A DNA stretch of 64,000 nt. Origin: Ornithinibacter aureus (lineage in GTDB: Bacteria; Actinomycetota; Actinomycetes; Actinomycetales; Dermatophilaceae). A model generated the notes under the pieces. The model made no database searches. It was not told the DNA's origin and saw nothing but the letters and a program-made list of their open reading frames with translations. Positions within the stretch are counted from its first letter, which is position 1; each line of letters begins with the position of its first letter. Both the position numbers and the translations under genes were made by a program. Below, in pieces: positions 25,770-37,152 of this stretch. Location: contig NZ_VMSB01000001.1 in NCBI RefSeq assembly GCF_009858245.1, positions 2,389,623-2,453,622 on the forward strand, given 5' to 3'.

Positions 25770-27215
25770 ATGAGCGAGCTCCAGTTCTTCGGCCACATCA
25801 TCGACAACGAGGAGGTCGAGTCGATCGACGGCAAGCGCTTCGACGTCTGGAACCCGTGGACGCGGGAGGTGTGGGCCCAGGCGGCCGAGGCGTCGGAGAA
25901 GGATGCCGAGCGTGCCATCGAGAGTGCGCGGCGCGCCTTCGACGAGGGTCCGTGGCCGCGGATGGGCCGGGCCGAGCGGGCCAAGGCCATCCACCGGCTG
26001 GCAGACCTCATGGAGGAGCGCGCCGACGACCTCGCGCGGATGGACTCCACGAACATGGCCAAGCCGTTCGAGCAGGCCAAGCACGACGTGGCGCGCTCGG
26101 TGTGGAACTTCCGGTTCTTCGCCGACCACCAGCGCGACGCCGTCGGCGAGGTCTACCCGATGGACTCGGGCCACCACACGTACAGCGAGTTCGGCCCGGC
26201 CGGGGTCGTCGCGGCGATCAGCCCGTGGAACTTCCCGCTGATGATGGCGTCGTGGAAGATCGCGCCGGCGATCGCGTGGGGCAATACCTGCATCATCAAG
26301 CCGTCGGAGGACACGCCGGCGTCGGTGACGCTGCTCGGGCGCCTGGCCGTCGAGGCCGGCTTCCCGCCCGGCGTGCTCAACGTCGTCAACGGCTTCGGGG
26401 CACCCGCCGGGGCGACGCTCACCGGTGACGACCGGGTCGACCGGGTGACCTTCACCGGGTCCTCGACGACGGGCAGGTACGTCATGGCGTCGGCGGCGAC
26501 GCACCTGGCGCCGGTGTCGCTCGAGCTGGGCGGCAAGGGCGCGAACATCGTCTTCGAGGACGCCGACATCGACAACGCCATCCACTGGGCGGTCGAGGCG
26601 ATCTTCCGCAACGCCGGGCAGATCTGCCTCGCGGGGTCGCGGCTGTTCGTGCACTCCTCGCTGTACGAGTCGTTCATGGAGCGGTTCGTCACGGCGGCCG
26701 AGGCACTGACCATCGGCGACCCGTTCGACCCGGCGACGACGTTCTCGTCGCTGGCGAGCAAGCGGCACTTCGACAAGGTCGCCTCGTACGTGGAGTCGGC
26801 CCGTGAGCTCGGTGGCACGATCCGCACCGGCGGGGTCGCCGAGGACGGCACCTGGGTGGTGCGCCCGACGATCATCGACGGACTCGCCCTGGATGCCGCT
26901 CCCTACTGCGAGGAGATCTTCGGCCCGGTGTGCGTCGTCAACTCCTTCGACACCGAGGAGGAGGTCGTGCACCTCGCCAACGACACCCGGTACGGGCTCA
27001 ACGCGATGCTCTTCACCGAGAACCTGTCGCGGGCGCACCGGGTGGCCTCGAAGCTGCGGGCCGGCACGGTGTGGGTGAACTGCTTCTTCATCCGCGACCT
27101 GCGCACGCCGTTCGGAGGCGTCGGCGACTCGGGTGTCGGGCGCGAGGGTGGCAACTTCTCGCGGGAGTTCTTCACCGAGCCCAAGGCCGTCGTGATGCAG
27201 ATCGACCGCGGCTGA
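25770..27215 (+). CDS. dmpC: 2-hydroxymuconic semialdehyde dehydrogenase (DmpC/XylG-like)
   Basis: A 481-residue aldehyde dehydrogenase superfamily enzyme oxidising the ring-cleavage product to 2-hydroxymuconate. The catalytic Glu lies in LELGGKGANIVFEDAD (near residue 253) and the catalytic Cys in GQICLAGSRLFVH (near residue 288). Cofactor region SPWNFPLMMASWKIAPA and FTGSSTTG are intact. It closes the lower operon; a cluster of family A palindromes follows. No ring-fission hydrolase gene is present, so the dehydrogenative branch is the only visible route. Confidence 0.93.
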   Translation: MSELQFFGHIIDNEEVESIDGKRFDVWNPWTREVWAQAAEASEKDAERAIESARRAFDEGPWPRMGRAERAKAIHRLADLMEERADDLARMDSTNMAKPFEQAKHDVARSVWNFRFFADHQRDAVGEVYPMDSGHHTYSEFGPAGVVAAISPWNFPLMMASWKIAPAIAWGNTCIIKPSEDTPASVTLLGRLAVEAGFPPGVLNVVNGFGAPAGATLTGDDRVDRVTFTGSSTTGRYVMASAATHLAPVSLELGGKGANIVFEDADIDNAIHWAVEAIFRNAGQICLAGSRLFVHSSLYESFMERFVTAAEALTIGDPFDPATTFSSLASKRHFDKVASYVESARELGGTIRTGGVAEDGTWVVRPTIIDGLALDAAPYCEEIFGPVCVVNSFDTEEEVVHLANDTRYGLNAMLFTENLSRAHRVASKLRAGTVWVNCFFIRDLRTPFGGVGDSGVGREGGNFSREFFTEPKAVVMQIDRG

Positions 27216-27220
27216 CCCAG

Positions 27221-27349
27221 CCCGTACCCACATCGACCAATAGGTCAGTCGGGGTACGCCCCGGAGGCACGGCCCGTACCCAGATCGACCAATAGGTCAC
27301 CGGAGGTACGCGCCCCGACCGGGCCGGCGTACCTGGAGTGACCTATTGG
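27221..27349. repeat. Repeat family A copies 2-4
   Basis: Two full palindromes with a GACC-AATA-GGTC core (27221-27259 and 27272-27309) and one half in the opposite sense (GTACCTGGAGTGACCTATTGG, 27329-27349) fill most of the gap after the lower pathway operon. Confidence 0.9.
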
Positions 27350-27408
27350 ACGATGTCGGGACGCTCCTTCGGGTCGCGGCTGTCGGTGGGTCGGGGCAGG
27401 CTGGCCGT

Positions 27409-28986
27409 ATGCCGTCCGCTCAGCACCCGTCGCCGTCCCACCCGCCGCTGTCCGTACCTCCCCAGGCATCGCCTCCGACCGACCGCCCGTTCTCCGCGCC
27501 CGCCCAGGCGTCGGCACCGCCGCAGCCGCCGCACCCGCCGGTGTGCACGATCGTGCCGCCGTACCTCCTCGAGGCGCTGGCCTCCTCGGACGACCCGCAC
27601 GTCGCCGCGCACGCCCAGGCCACGCTCGACGTCGATGCCGAGCTGCGCGAGGCCCGCGGCATCGAGCTGCGCCCCTCGAGCGCCGCACCCAGGCGCAAGA
27701 AGCGACCGCCGCGCCCGGCGCGCGGCACCGCCGACGCGCCGCAGCGAGCCATCCACGACGCCGAGCGGGGCACCACCCTTCCCGGCACCCTCGTGCGCAG
27801 CGAGGGCGACGCCGACACCGGTGACCGTGAGGTCCGTGAGGCCTACGACGGGCTCGGCGCCACCTGGGACCTCTGGCAGGACACCTACGGCCGCAACTCC
27901 CTCGACGGCCGCGGCCTGCCCCTCATCGCCACGGTGCACTTCAGCCGCGACTACGACAACGCCTTCTGGGACGGCACCCAGATGGTCTTCGGCGACGGTG
28001 ACGGCGTGGTCTTCCTGCCCTTCACCCGCAGCCTCGACGTCATCGGCCACGAGCTCGCGCACGGCGTCACCCAGTTCACCTCGGGCCTGAACTACCAGGA
28101 CCAGTCCGGTGCCCTCAACGAGTCGGTCTCCGACGTCTTCGGGGTGCTCGTCAAGCAGCGCCTGCTCGGTCAGAGCACCGACCAGGCCGACTGGCTCATC
28201 GGCGCCGACCTGCTCGGCCCCGACGTCAAGGGTGTCGCGATCCGCTCGATGGCCGCCCCCGGCACCGCCTACGACGACCCGCGCCTGGGACGCGACCCGC
28301 AGCCGGGCCACATGCGCGACTACGTCGACACCCAGGACGACAACGGCGGCGTCCACATCAACTCCGGCATCCCGAACAAGGCTTTCCACGTCGTCGCGAC
28401 CACGCTCGGCGGCAACGCCTGGGAGGCCGCCGGACAGGTCTGGTTCGACACCATCACCGGCGACATCAGCGCCGACTGCGACTTCGAGACCTTCGCCGCG
28501 CTCACGGTCAAGGCCGCCACAGCCCGCCACGGGGCTGGGTCCGAGGTGGTCGCCGCCGTGCGCGCGGGCTGGGTCGCGGTCGGTCTCGCGGATGCCGTCG
28601 CCCAGCCTGACGCGGACCCCTCACCGTCCGGGGGCGGCCAGGGCTCCCCCGCCACACCGTCCAGCCCGGCGGAGCCCGCGCCGAAGAAGCCGACCTCGGG
28701 CACGCAGGTCAACGTCCGTCGCACCGGAGGATTCGCGGGTCGCACCGTGGAGCGCACGGTCACCCTCGGTGAGCTGCCGCAGGCTGATGCCAAGGCCTGG
28801 CGGTCCCTCCTGGCCGATGACCACCTGCCGGCGCTCGCGGGCCGGGCCTCCGGCGGCTCCCGGATGCCCGACAGCTTCTGCTACGGCGTGCGGTGCGACG
28901 CCCCGCCGATCGACGTCGAGCTGCCCGAGCCGCACCTCACCGACGAGGTGCGCACCCTGCTCGAGCGCACCCTGGCCGCCGACTGA
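27409..28986 (+). CDS. Protealysin-like M4 metallopeptidase with C-terminal emfourin-like inhibitor domain
   Basis: A 525-residue protein. After a Pro-rich leader, VCTIVPPYLLEALA (residues 45-58) matches the short protealysin-type propeptide motif. The thermolysin domain has the zinc motif HELAH (214-218), the third ligand Glu in NESVSDVFG (near 238) and the catalytic GGVHINSGIPNKAF. After a Pro/Ser linker, residues about 433-525 begin VNVRRTGGFAGRTVERTV, resembling emfourin, the inhibitor normally encoded next to protealysin-like peptidases. No Sec signal peptide is visible, as for protealysin. ATG at 27409 chosen because the frame upstream lies in repeat sequence. Confidence 0.88.
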   Translation: MPSAQHPSPSHPPLSVPPQASPPTDRPFSAPAQASAPPQPPHPPVCTIVPPYLLEALASSDDPHVAAHAQATLDVDAELREARGIELRPSSAAPRRKKRPPRPARGTADAPQRAIHDAERGTTLPGTLVRSEGDADTGDREVREAYDGLGATWDLWQDTYGRNSLDGRGLPLIATVHFSRDYDNAFWDGTQMVFGDGDGVVFLPFTRSLDVIGHELAHGVTQFTSGLNYQDQSGALNESVSDVFGVLVKQRLLGQSTDQADWLIGADLLGPDVKGVAIRSMAAPGTAYDDPRLGRDPQPGHMRDYVDTQDDNGGVHINSGIPNKAFHVVATTLGGNAWEAAGQVWFDTITGDISADCDFETFAALTVKAATARHGAGSEVVAAVRAGWVAVGLADAVAQPDADPSPSGGGQGSPATPSSPAEPAPKKPTSGTQVNVRRTGGFAGRTVERTVTLGELPQADAKAWRSLLADDHLPALAGRASGGSRMPDSFCYGVRCDAPPIDVELPEPHLTDEVRTLLERTLAAD

Positions 28987-29044
28987 CGCCAGCGACTGAC
29001 GCGGCCGACTGACCACCCCGACCACCCGGCATACGATCGGCGCC

Positions 29045-29533
29045 ATGAGCGAGCCCGACCCGCGCACCCTGCGCCGCACCGACTTCGACGCCGTGCGCCC
29101 CGTGCCCACCCGCTGGTCGGACAACGACATGTTCGGCCACCTCAACAATGCGGTCTACCTCGAGCTGTTCGACAGCGTCCTCAACGGGTGGATGCAGGAG
29201 GAGACCGGCATCGACGAGATGGTCGCGCCCACCCTCGGGGTCGTCGCCGAGACGAGCTGCCGCTACTACCGCGAGGTCGCCTTCCCGACCACGCTCGACG
29301 TCGGGGTGCGCGCCAAGCGGATCGGCACCACCAGCGTCGTCTTCGAGTTCGGGGTCTTCTCCCCCGGGGTCGACGAGATCGCCGCGCACGGCCTGTGGGC
29401 GCAGGTCTACGTCGACCGCGAGACGCGTCGCCCGGTTCCGATCCCGGATGCCGTGCGCAAACACCTCGAGGCCGCCGTCACCGCCCGCGCCGCCCGTGCT
29501 GCCACCCCCGACACTGCCGGGAGCCCGCGCTGA
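29045..29533 (+). CDS. Acyl-CoA thioesterase, 4HBT hotdog fold
   Basis: A 162-residue hotdog-fold protein with the 4-hydroxybenzoyl-CoA thioesterase signature RWSDNDMFGHLNNAVYLELFDSVLNGWM (residues 23-50), in which the catalytic Asp (D25/D27 region) is present. The substrate is unknown. The following acetyltransferase gene overlaps or abuts its stop. Confidence 0.85.
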   Translation: MSEPDPRTLRRTDFDAVRPVPTRWSDNDMFGHLNNAVYLELFDSVLNGWMQEETGIDEMVAPTLGVVAETSCRYYREVAFPTTLDVGVRAKRIGTTSVVFEFGVFSPGVDEIAAHGLWAQVYVDRETRRPVPIPDAVRKHLEAAVTARAARAATPDTAGSPR

Positions 29534-30192
29534 GCACGAACGGTGCGCCCCGGCATCCGGTCGCCGACCTGCTCGTGCATGCCTGGCGCGGCCCACGCGA
29601 CGACGTCGACGGGTCGTGGCAGCGCGTCGCGCCGTGGCACCCGCGGGCGCACGCCGTCGTCGCGGTGACCGGGCGCGCCATGATCACCGCGCCCGACGAC
29701 GTCAGCGACGCCGACCTCGAGGCCCTCGGGGTCGACGGCTTCGGCCAGGCGCACGACCCGCGCGTGATGACCCGCCTCGCAGGCCCGACCGGGTGGGTCG
29801 ACGTGTTGGATGCCGTGCTGCTCGCCTCGGGCACCGGGTCGCCGGACCCGCGCGTCGTGCCGCGCCCGGACCTCATCGACCACCCGCGGGTGCGCCACGC
29901 GGTGCCGATCCGCAGCGACGTGCGGGTGTACGGCTTCGAGGGTGACGACGAGTCGGTGCTGACCCTCGGGGTCGGGCTCGGCGGCCTCGCGGAAATGAGT
30001 CTTCAGGTGGGGCCGAACCGCCGCGGTCAGGGCCTGGGCACGGTGCTGGCCGCTGCCGCCAGGGGCCTGGTGCCGTTCGACGAGCCGGTCGTGGCGTGCG
30101 TGTCACCCGCGAACGTGCCGAGCCTGCGGGCGCTGCTGAGCGCCGGGTTCGACCCCGTCGGCTCCGTGCAGGTCTACCTCCCCGACCGCTGA
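29530..30192 (+). CDS. GNAT-like N-acetyltransferase domain protein
   Basis: About 220 residues. The C-terminal half has the acetyl-CoA-binding motif VGPNRRGQGLGTVLAAAA (motif A) and the motif B region SPANVPSLRALLSAGFDPVGSVQVYL. The N-terminal half is not recognised. There is no ATG; CTG at 29530 overlaps the thioesterase stop and has GGGAG 8 bp upstream, while GTG at 29575 is the alternative start. The substrate is unknown. Confidence 0.75.
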   Translation: MSTNGAPRHPVADLLVHAWRGPRDDVDGSWQRVAPWHPRAHAVVAVTGRAMITAPDDVSDADLEALGVDGFGQAHDPRVMTRLAGPTGWVDVLDAVLLASGTGSPDPRVVPRPDLIDHPRVRHAVPIRSDVRVYGFEGDDESVLTLGVGLGGLAEMSLQVGPNRRGQGLGTVLAAAARGLVPFDEPVVACVSPANVPSLRALLSAGFDPVGSVQVYLPDR

Positions 30193-30280
30193 CCGAGGCC
30201 TTCGGGCACTGGCACCTCGGGGCATCTCAAGGGCCGCAGCGAGCGTTCCCTGCTCAGGTGGAGCGCAAGCCCACCATTGC

Positions 30281-30979
30281 TCAGGCGGCGCTGAGCGTGG
30301 AGAGCAGGGTGTCCGCCACGGCATCCGCGGCCGTCTCGTCGACGTGCGACACGGAGATGGTGACGAAGCCGTTGGGACCACCGACCACGATCGAGCGCCC
30401 CTTGATGTCCAACTGGCCGTTCGTCAGCGAGTACGGCACGAGGATGGCCGGCCCGAGGGGGGTGGTCTCGTCGCTCGGGGTGCCGGGCGTCGCGCCGACC
30501 GAGCTGAGCTCGGAGGCCAGCTTGGCCGCGGGCGGCAACTCGGACAGCACGTTCGGCAGGACGTTGACGTTCGGGGCGAAGTTGCCGTCCACCGGGCCGA
30601 TCACCATGAGGTCCATGCCCTTCAGGCCCTGGGCGAACTGCTCCTGCGTGACGCCCATCGCCTTGAGCATCTGGTCGACGGTGGGGTTGCTCTCACCCGC
30701 GAGCACCTTCTCGGCATCGATCGATGTCCAGTCGTCAGGGACGGCGAAGCGCAACCCGGACTCGGTCGCGGTCACCCAGCGTGAGTCGGCGGGAAGCTCG
30801 ACCGCCCCGGCGGCCGACGGCGATGCGGATGCCGTCGCCTCCCCCGCCGGCGACGTCGAGCTGGTCGTCGTCCCCGACTCCTGTGCCGGGGTGTCGCCAC
30901 CAGAACAACCGGTCAGCGCCCCCAGCCCCACCAGAGCAGCAGCCGACCCGGACACCAGAACGCGCAGTGATCCCCTCAT
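30281..30979 (-). CDS. Putative exported lipoprotein
   Basis: A 232-residue protein with a lipoprotein signal peptide: basic start MRGSLRVL, hydrophobic core and lipobox LTGC (Cys25). A Ser/Thr/Ala-rich linker follows, then a compact domain with RFAVPDDWTSIDAEK, similar in pattern to LpqN/PsbP-like actinobacterial lipoproteins. It is leftward, between the acetyltransferase and gyrB. Function unknown. Confidence 0.82.
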   Translation of the reverse strand: MRGSLRVLVSGSAAALVGLGALTGCSGGDTPAQESGTTTSSTSPAGEATASASPSAAGAVELPADSRWVTATESGLRFAVPDDWTSIDAEKVLAGESNPTVDQMLKAMGVTQEQFAQGLKGMDLMVIGPVDGNFAPNVNVLPNVLSELPPAAKLASELSSVGATPGTPSDETTPLGPAILVPYSLTNGQLDIKGRSIVVGGPNGFVTISVSHVDETAADAVADTLLSTLSAA

Positions 30980-31267
30980 GCCGAGAACCCTACAGCCGCG
31001 CCGGTGACGGCGCCCGCGAAAGGGGCGCGGACGGCATCCGATGAAGGCGGTTCAGCGGCCTCAGGGGGTCCGGTTGCGTGTCGGGGGTCGAGACAGCCCC
31101 CCTTTTCGCGGGAAAAGTGCCTCCACGGGCCTCTCTGAGGCATCCTGTGTCGCTCTCGGGCGGTAGACTGGAGGCTGATTTCGCGCCCAAGGCGTCTGAC
31201 GCCCTTGGGCGCGCGCCATGTGTCCCGCCGGGCGTCTCCGACGGGGCCAGCCGATGAATGGAGACCC
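30980..31267 (+). promoter_or_regulatory. gyrB promoter and leader
   Basis: 288 bp between the divergent lipoprotein gene and gyrB. A probable -10 box TAGACT is at 31164-31169, followed in the leader by a stem GCGCCCAAGGCG / CGCCCTTGGGCGC (about 31183-31212). This leader hairpin may influence gyrB expression. No coding sequence is supported. Confidence 0.55.
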
Positions 31268-33397
31268 GTGGCGGACCAGCAGTCAGAGAGCACCCCTGAG
31301 GGCACCGAGCCGACCGATCCGACTGAGGTGACGGAGCAGAGCGAGGCCCCGACCTCGAACGGCGAGTCATACGACGCCGGCTCGATCACCGTGCTCGAGG
31401 GCCTGGAGGCGGTGCGCAAGCGCCCCGGCATGTACATCGGCTCCACCGGCGAGCGCGGCCTGCACCACCTCGTGTGGGAGATCGTCGACAACGCGGTCGA
31501 TGAGGCCCTGGCCGGGTACGCCGACACCATCGACGTCACGCTCATGGAGAACGGCGCCGTGCGCGTCAAGGACAACGGGCGCGGCATCCCCACCGACATG
31601 CACCCGACCGAGGGCGTCAGCGCCGTCGAGCTCGTGCTCACCCAGCTGCACGCCGGCGGCAAGTTCGGCGGCGGCGGGTACAAGGTCTCCGGTGGTCTGC
31701 ACGGTGTGGGCTCCTCCGTCGTCAACGCGCTGTCGACCCGCCTCGACGTGTGCGTGCGCCAGAAGGGGCACGCGTTCCGGATGTCGTTCGACCACGGTGT
31801 GCCCGTCGCGCCGCTGGAGATGATGGAGCAGACCGACCGCACCGGCACCACCATCACCTACTGGGCCAACCCCGAGATCTTCGAGACGGTCACCTACGAC
31901 TACGAGACGATCCGCGCCCGCTTCCAGCAGATGGCCTTCCTCAACAAGGGCCTGACGATCAATCTGGTCGACGAGCGCGTGGTGGCCACGGCATCCGCCG
32001 ACGGTGAGCCCGACCTCGACGGCGTCGACGCCGACATCGCGCTCGTGCAGGACGACGAGGATGCCGCGGCGGGTGGGGAGGTCAAGCAGACCACCGCACG
32101 CTCGGTGTCCTACCGCTACGAGAACGGCCTGGTCGACTACGTCAACCACCTCGTGTCGTCGAAGAAGACCGAGAAGGTGCACGACGACGTCATCTCGATC
32201 GAGGTCGAGGACGTCGAGCGCAGCCTCTCGCTCGAGCTCGCCATGCAGTGGACCACCTCGTACTCCGAGTCGGTGCACACCTACGCGAACACGATCAACA
32301 CGCACGAGGGCGGCACCCACGAGGAGGGCTTCCGCGCGGCGATGACCAAGCTCGTCAACGACTTCGCGCGCAAGCAGAACCAGCTCAAGGACAAGGACGA
32401 CAACCTCACCGGTGACGACGTGCGCGAGGGGCTGACCGCGGTCATCTCGGTCAAGCTCGGCGAGCCGCAGTTCGAGGGGCAGACCAAGACCAAGCTCGGC
32501 AACTCCGAGGTCAAGGGCTTCGTGCAGCGGGCCATGACCGACGAGTTCGGGGCCTGGCTGGACAGCCACCCGAACGAGGGCCGCGAGATCGTCCGCAAGG
32601 CGATCCAGGCCTCGGCCGCACGCCTGGCTGCGCGCAAGGCGCGCGAGGCCACCCGCAAGCGGGTGCTGGAGAGCGGTGGTCTGCCGGGAAAGCTGCGCGA
32701 CTGCCAGGCCAAGGACCCGGCCGTCTCCGAGGTGTTCATCGTCGAGGGTGACTCGGCCGGTGGGTCGGCAGTGCGCGGGCGCAACCCGCACAACCAGGCG
32801 ATCCTGCCGATCCGCGGCAAGATCCTCAACGTCGAGCGGGCCCGGCTCGACAAGGCCCTGGGCAACCAGGAGGTCCAGGCCCTGATCTCGGCGTTCGGCA
32901 CCGGCATCGGTGAGGACTTCGACATCGAGAAGGCCAGGTACCACAAGATCGTGCTGATGGCCGATGCCGACGTCGACGGCATGCACATCCGCACGCTGCT
33001 GCTGACCCTGCTGTTCCGGTTCATGAAGCCGCTCATCGAGGCCGGCTACGTCTACCTCGCGCAGCCGCCGCTGTTCCGCCTGAAGTGGAGCAACGCCCCG
33101 CACCAGTTCGCGTTCACCGACCGCGAGCGCGACGCGATGATCGCCGACGGTCAGAGCAAGGGCTGGCGCCTGCCCAAGGACAACCCGATCCAGCGGTACA
33201 AGGGTCTGGGTGAGATGGACTACCAGGAGCTGTGGGAGACCACGATGGACCCGGCCGAGCGGGTGCTGCTCCAGGTCACCCTCGACGACGCCGCGGCGGC
33301 CGACGAGATCTTCTCGATCCTCATGGGTGAGGACGTCGAGTCCCGCCGCGGGTTCATCCAGCGCAACGCGCGCGACGTCCGCTTCCTCGACATCTGA
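31268..33397 (+). CDS. gyrB: DNA gyrase subunit B
   Basis: A 709-residue ATPase subunit of gyrase, which introduces negative supercoils. The GHKL ATP site is seen in [13 protein letters not shown] and [17 protein letters not shown]; the TOPRIM motif EGDSAGGSA is near residue 495, with [16 protein letters not shown] and the C-terminal [14 protein letters not shown]. About 35 acidic residues precede the conserved start [23 protein letters not shown] start with GGAG upstream. It forms the gyrBA pair. Confidence 0.97.
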   Translation: MADQQSESTPEGTEPTDPTEVTEQSEAPTSNGESYDAGSITVLEGLEAVRKRPGMYIGSTGERGLHHLVWEIVDNAVDEALAGYADTIDVTLMENGAVRVKDNGRGIPTDMHPTEGVSAVELVLTQLHAGGKFGGGGYKVSGGLHGVGSSVVNALSTRLDVCVRQKGHAFRMSFDHGVPVAPLEMMEQTDRTGTTITYWANPEIFETVTYDYETIRARFQQMAFLNKGLTINLVDERVVATASADGEPDLDGVDADIALVQDDEDAAAGGEVKQTTARSVSYRYENGLVDYVNHLVSSKKTEKVHDDVISIEVEDVERSLSLELAMQWTTSYSESVHTYANTINTHEGGTHEEGFRAAMTKLVNDFARKQNQLKDKDDNLTGDDVREGLTAVISVKLGEPQFEGQTKTKLGNSEVKGFVQRAMTDEFGAWLDSHPNEGREIVRKAIQASAARLAARKAREATRKRVLESGGLPGKLRDCQAKDPAVSEVFIVEGDSAGGSAVRGRNPHNQAILPIRGKILNVERARLDKALGNQEVQALISAFGTGIGEDFDIEKARYHKIVLMADADVDGMHIRTLLLTLLFRFMKPLIEAGYVYLAQPPLFRLKWSNAPHQFAFTDRERDAMIADGQSKGWRLPKDNPIQRYKGLGEMDYQELWETTMDPAERVLLQVTLDDAAAADEIFSILMGEDVESRRGFIQRNARDVRFLDI

Positions 33398-33506
33398 ACC
33401 CCTGAACTTTCCCGCCCGATGCCGAAAGGTTCACCGTCGCCCCGGAACGTAACCCCGGCGAACATGAACCTTCCGGTGCGAAGCACCACCAGCACGAAGG
33501 AACACG

Positions 33507-36040
<2,534 letters not shown>

Positions 36041-36044
<4 letters not shown>

Positions 36045-36484
36045 GCAATAACGAGGCCGTCACGGGGGCGTCCGCTAACATCTCGACGGTGACGACCACG
36101 CCCGCTCCGCGACCGGCATCCGCACGTCGCGTGCGCCTCACGGTGTCGCGTGTCGACCCGTGGTCGGCGATGAAGGTGTCGTTCCTGCTGTCGGTGGCGC
36201 TCGGGATCGCGATGGTCGTCATGGTGTTCGTGCTGTGGACGATCCTGGCCGGCATGGGCGTCTTCGACCAGGTCAACGGGGTCGTCGGCGAGATCGTGCA
36301 GGACCGCAACCAGCGCTTCGACATCCTCGACTTCGTCGGCCTCGGGCGGGTGCTGTCGCTGTCGATCGTCATCGCGGTCATCGACGTCATCGTCATCACG
36401 GCAATCGCGACCCTGGCGGCGTTCCTCTACAACGTCTCCAGCGCGCTCGTCGGTGGTCTGCAGCTGACGCTCACCGACGACTGA
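36041..36484 (+). CDS. DUF3566 membrane protein
   Basis: A 147-residue protein with [27 protein letters not shown], the DUF3566 hallmark, and two membrane helices (around residues 49-70 and 108-134). It is a conserved partner of gyrA in actinobacteria, overlapping its stop (GTGAGTGA). Its function is not established. Confidence 0.92.
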
Positions 36485-36537
36485 GGGTCGCTCGCCCGGC
36501 CAGTGTCTCGTCGGGAGTCTCGTCGCGGGCGCCCGTT

Positions 36538-36567
36538 TTGAGTGCGGGGGTGGTGGTGAGGTAGCCT
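36538..36567 (+). promoter_or_regulatory. Promoter for tRNA-Ile
   Basis: TTGAGT (36538-36543) and TAGCCT (36562-36567), 18 bp apart, 48 bp before the tRNA. The fit to the sigma-70-type consensus is fair. Confidence 0.55.
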
Positions 36568-36615
36568 CGTGCACCGCGCCACCTTGCATGAGGTGCGCAA
36601 CCGATCGCGGTGCAC

Positions 36616-36692
36616 GGGCCTATAGCTCAGACGGTTAGAGCGCTTCCCTGATAAGGAAGAGGCCACAGGTTCAAGTCCTGTTAGGCCCACCA
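36616..36692 (+). tRNA. tRNA-Ile (anticodon GAT)
   Basis: A cloverleaf can be folded. The acceptor stem GGGCCTA pairs with TAGGCCC, the anticodon loop is CTGATAA (GAT), the T arm is CAGGTTCAAGTCCTG and CCA is encoded at 36690-36692. Confidence 0.97.
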
Positions 36693-36721
36693 CCCGATCT
36701 CCAGTTCAAGGTGGTGAACCC

Positions 36722-36844
36722 GTGAAGAAGCTCCTTCTCATCGTGGCGACTGCGGTCGGTGCGCTGGCGATCCAGAAGCAGATGAAGGCCAAGCAGGCCG
36801 AGAACAAGCTCTGGGCCGAGGCCACGGACACCCCGGCGAACTAA
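36722..36844 (+). CDS. DLW-39 family small protein
   Basis: A 40-residue peptide starting MKKLLLIVATAVGALAIQKQ and ending near LWAEATDTPAN, with one N-terminal hydrophobic segment. This matches the small actinobacterial DLW-39 family, which is usually found next to tRNA-Ile/Ala and gyrA. GTG start with AAGGTGG at 36708-36714. Function unknown. Confidence 0.88.
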   Translation: MKKLLLIVATAVGALAIQKQMKAKQAENKLWAEATDTPAN

Positions 36845-36892
36845 CACTTCGGATGCCGTCCGCCTCCGGTTGTGGGGCGGGTTGGTGTTTGA

Positions 36893-36965
36893 GGGGCCAT
36901 GGCGCAATTGGTAGCGCACCTGCTTTGCAAGCAGGGGGTTAGGGGTTCGAGTCCCCTTGGCTCCA
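36893..36965 (+). tRNA. tRNA-Ala (anticodon TGC)
   Basis: The acceptor stem GGGGCCA pairs with TGGCTCC, the anticodon loop is CTTTGCAAG (TGC) and the T arm is AGGGGTTCGAGTCCCCT. CCA is not fully encoded. Its 3' half is partly duplicated at 46977-47013, marking an island boundary. Confidence 0.97.
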
Positions 36966-36974
36966 CCGCAGGTC

Positions 36975-37009
36975 AGAGGCCCTTGCCGCTCGTCGGGAGG
37001 GGCCTCTTT
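36975..37009 (+). terminator. Rho-independent terminator after tRNA-Ala
   Basis: The stem AGAGGCCC (36975-36982) / GGGCCTCT (37000-37007) is followed by TTTC. Confidence 0.85.
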
Positions 37010-37152
37010 CGTGTCCGTACCCCAGATTTGTACCGCAACCGTTGGAAATCGCGGAACGGGGAGGGCCGCGCCCACCCGACCTATTTCGTGTAGGACTGCG
37101 ATGTGCCAAGCGTCCGCCTGCCCAGAGGGTCGCGTACGACTAGTCTCGCTGC

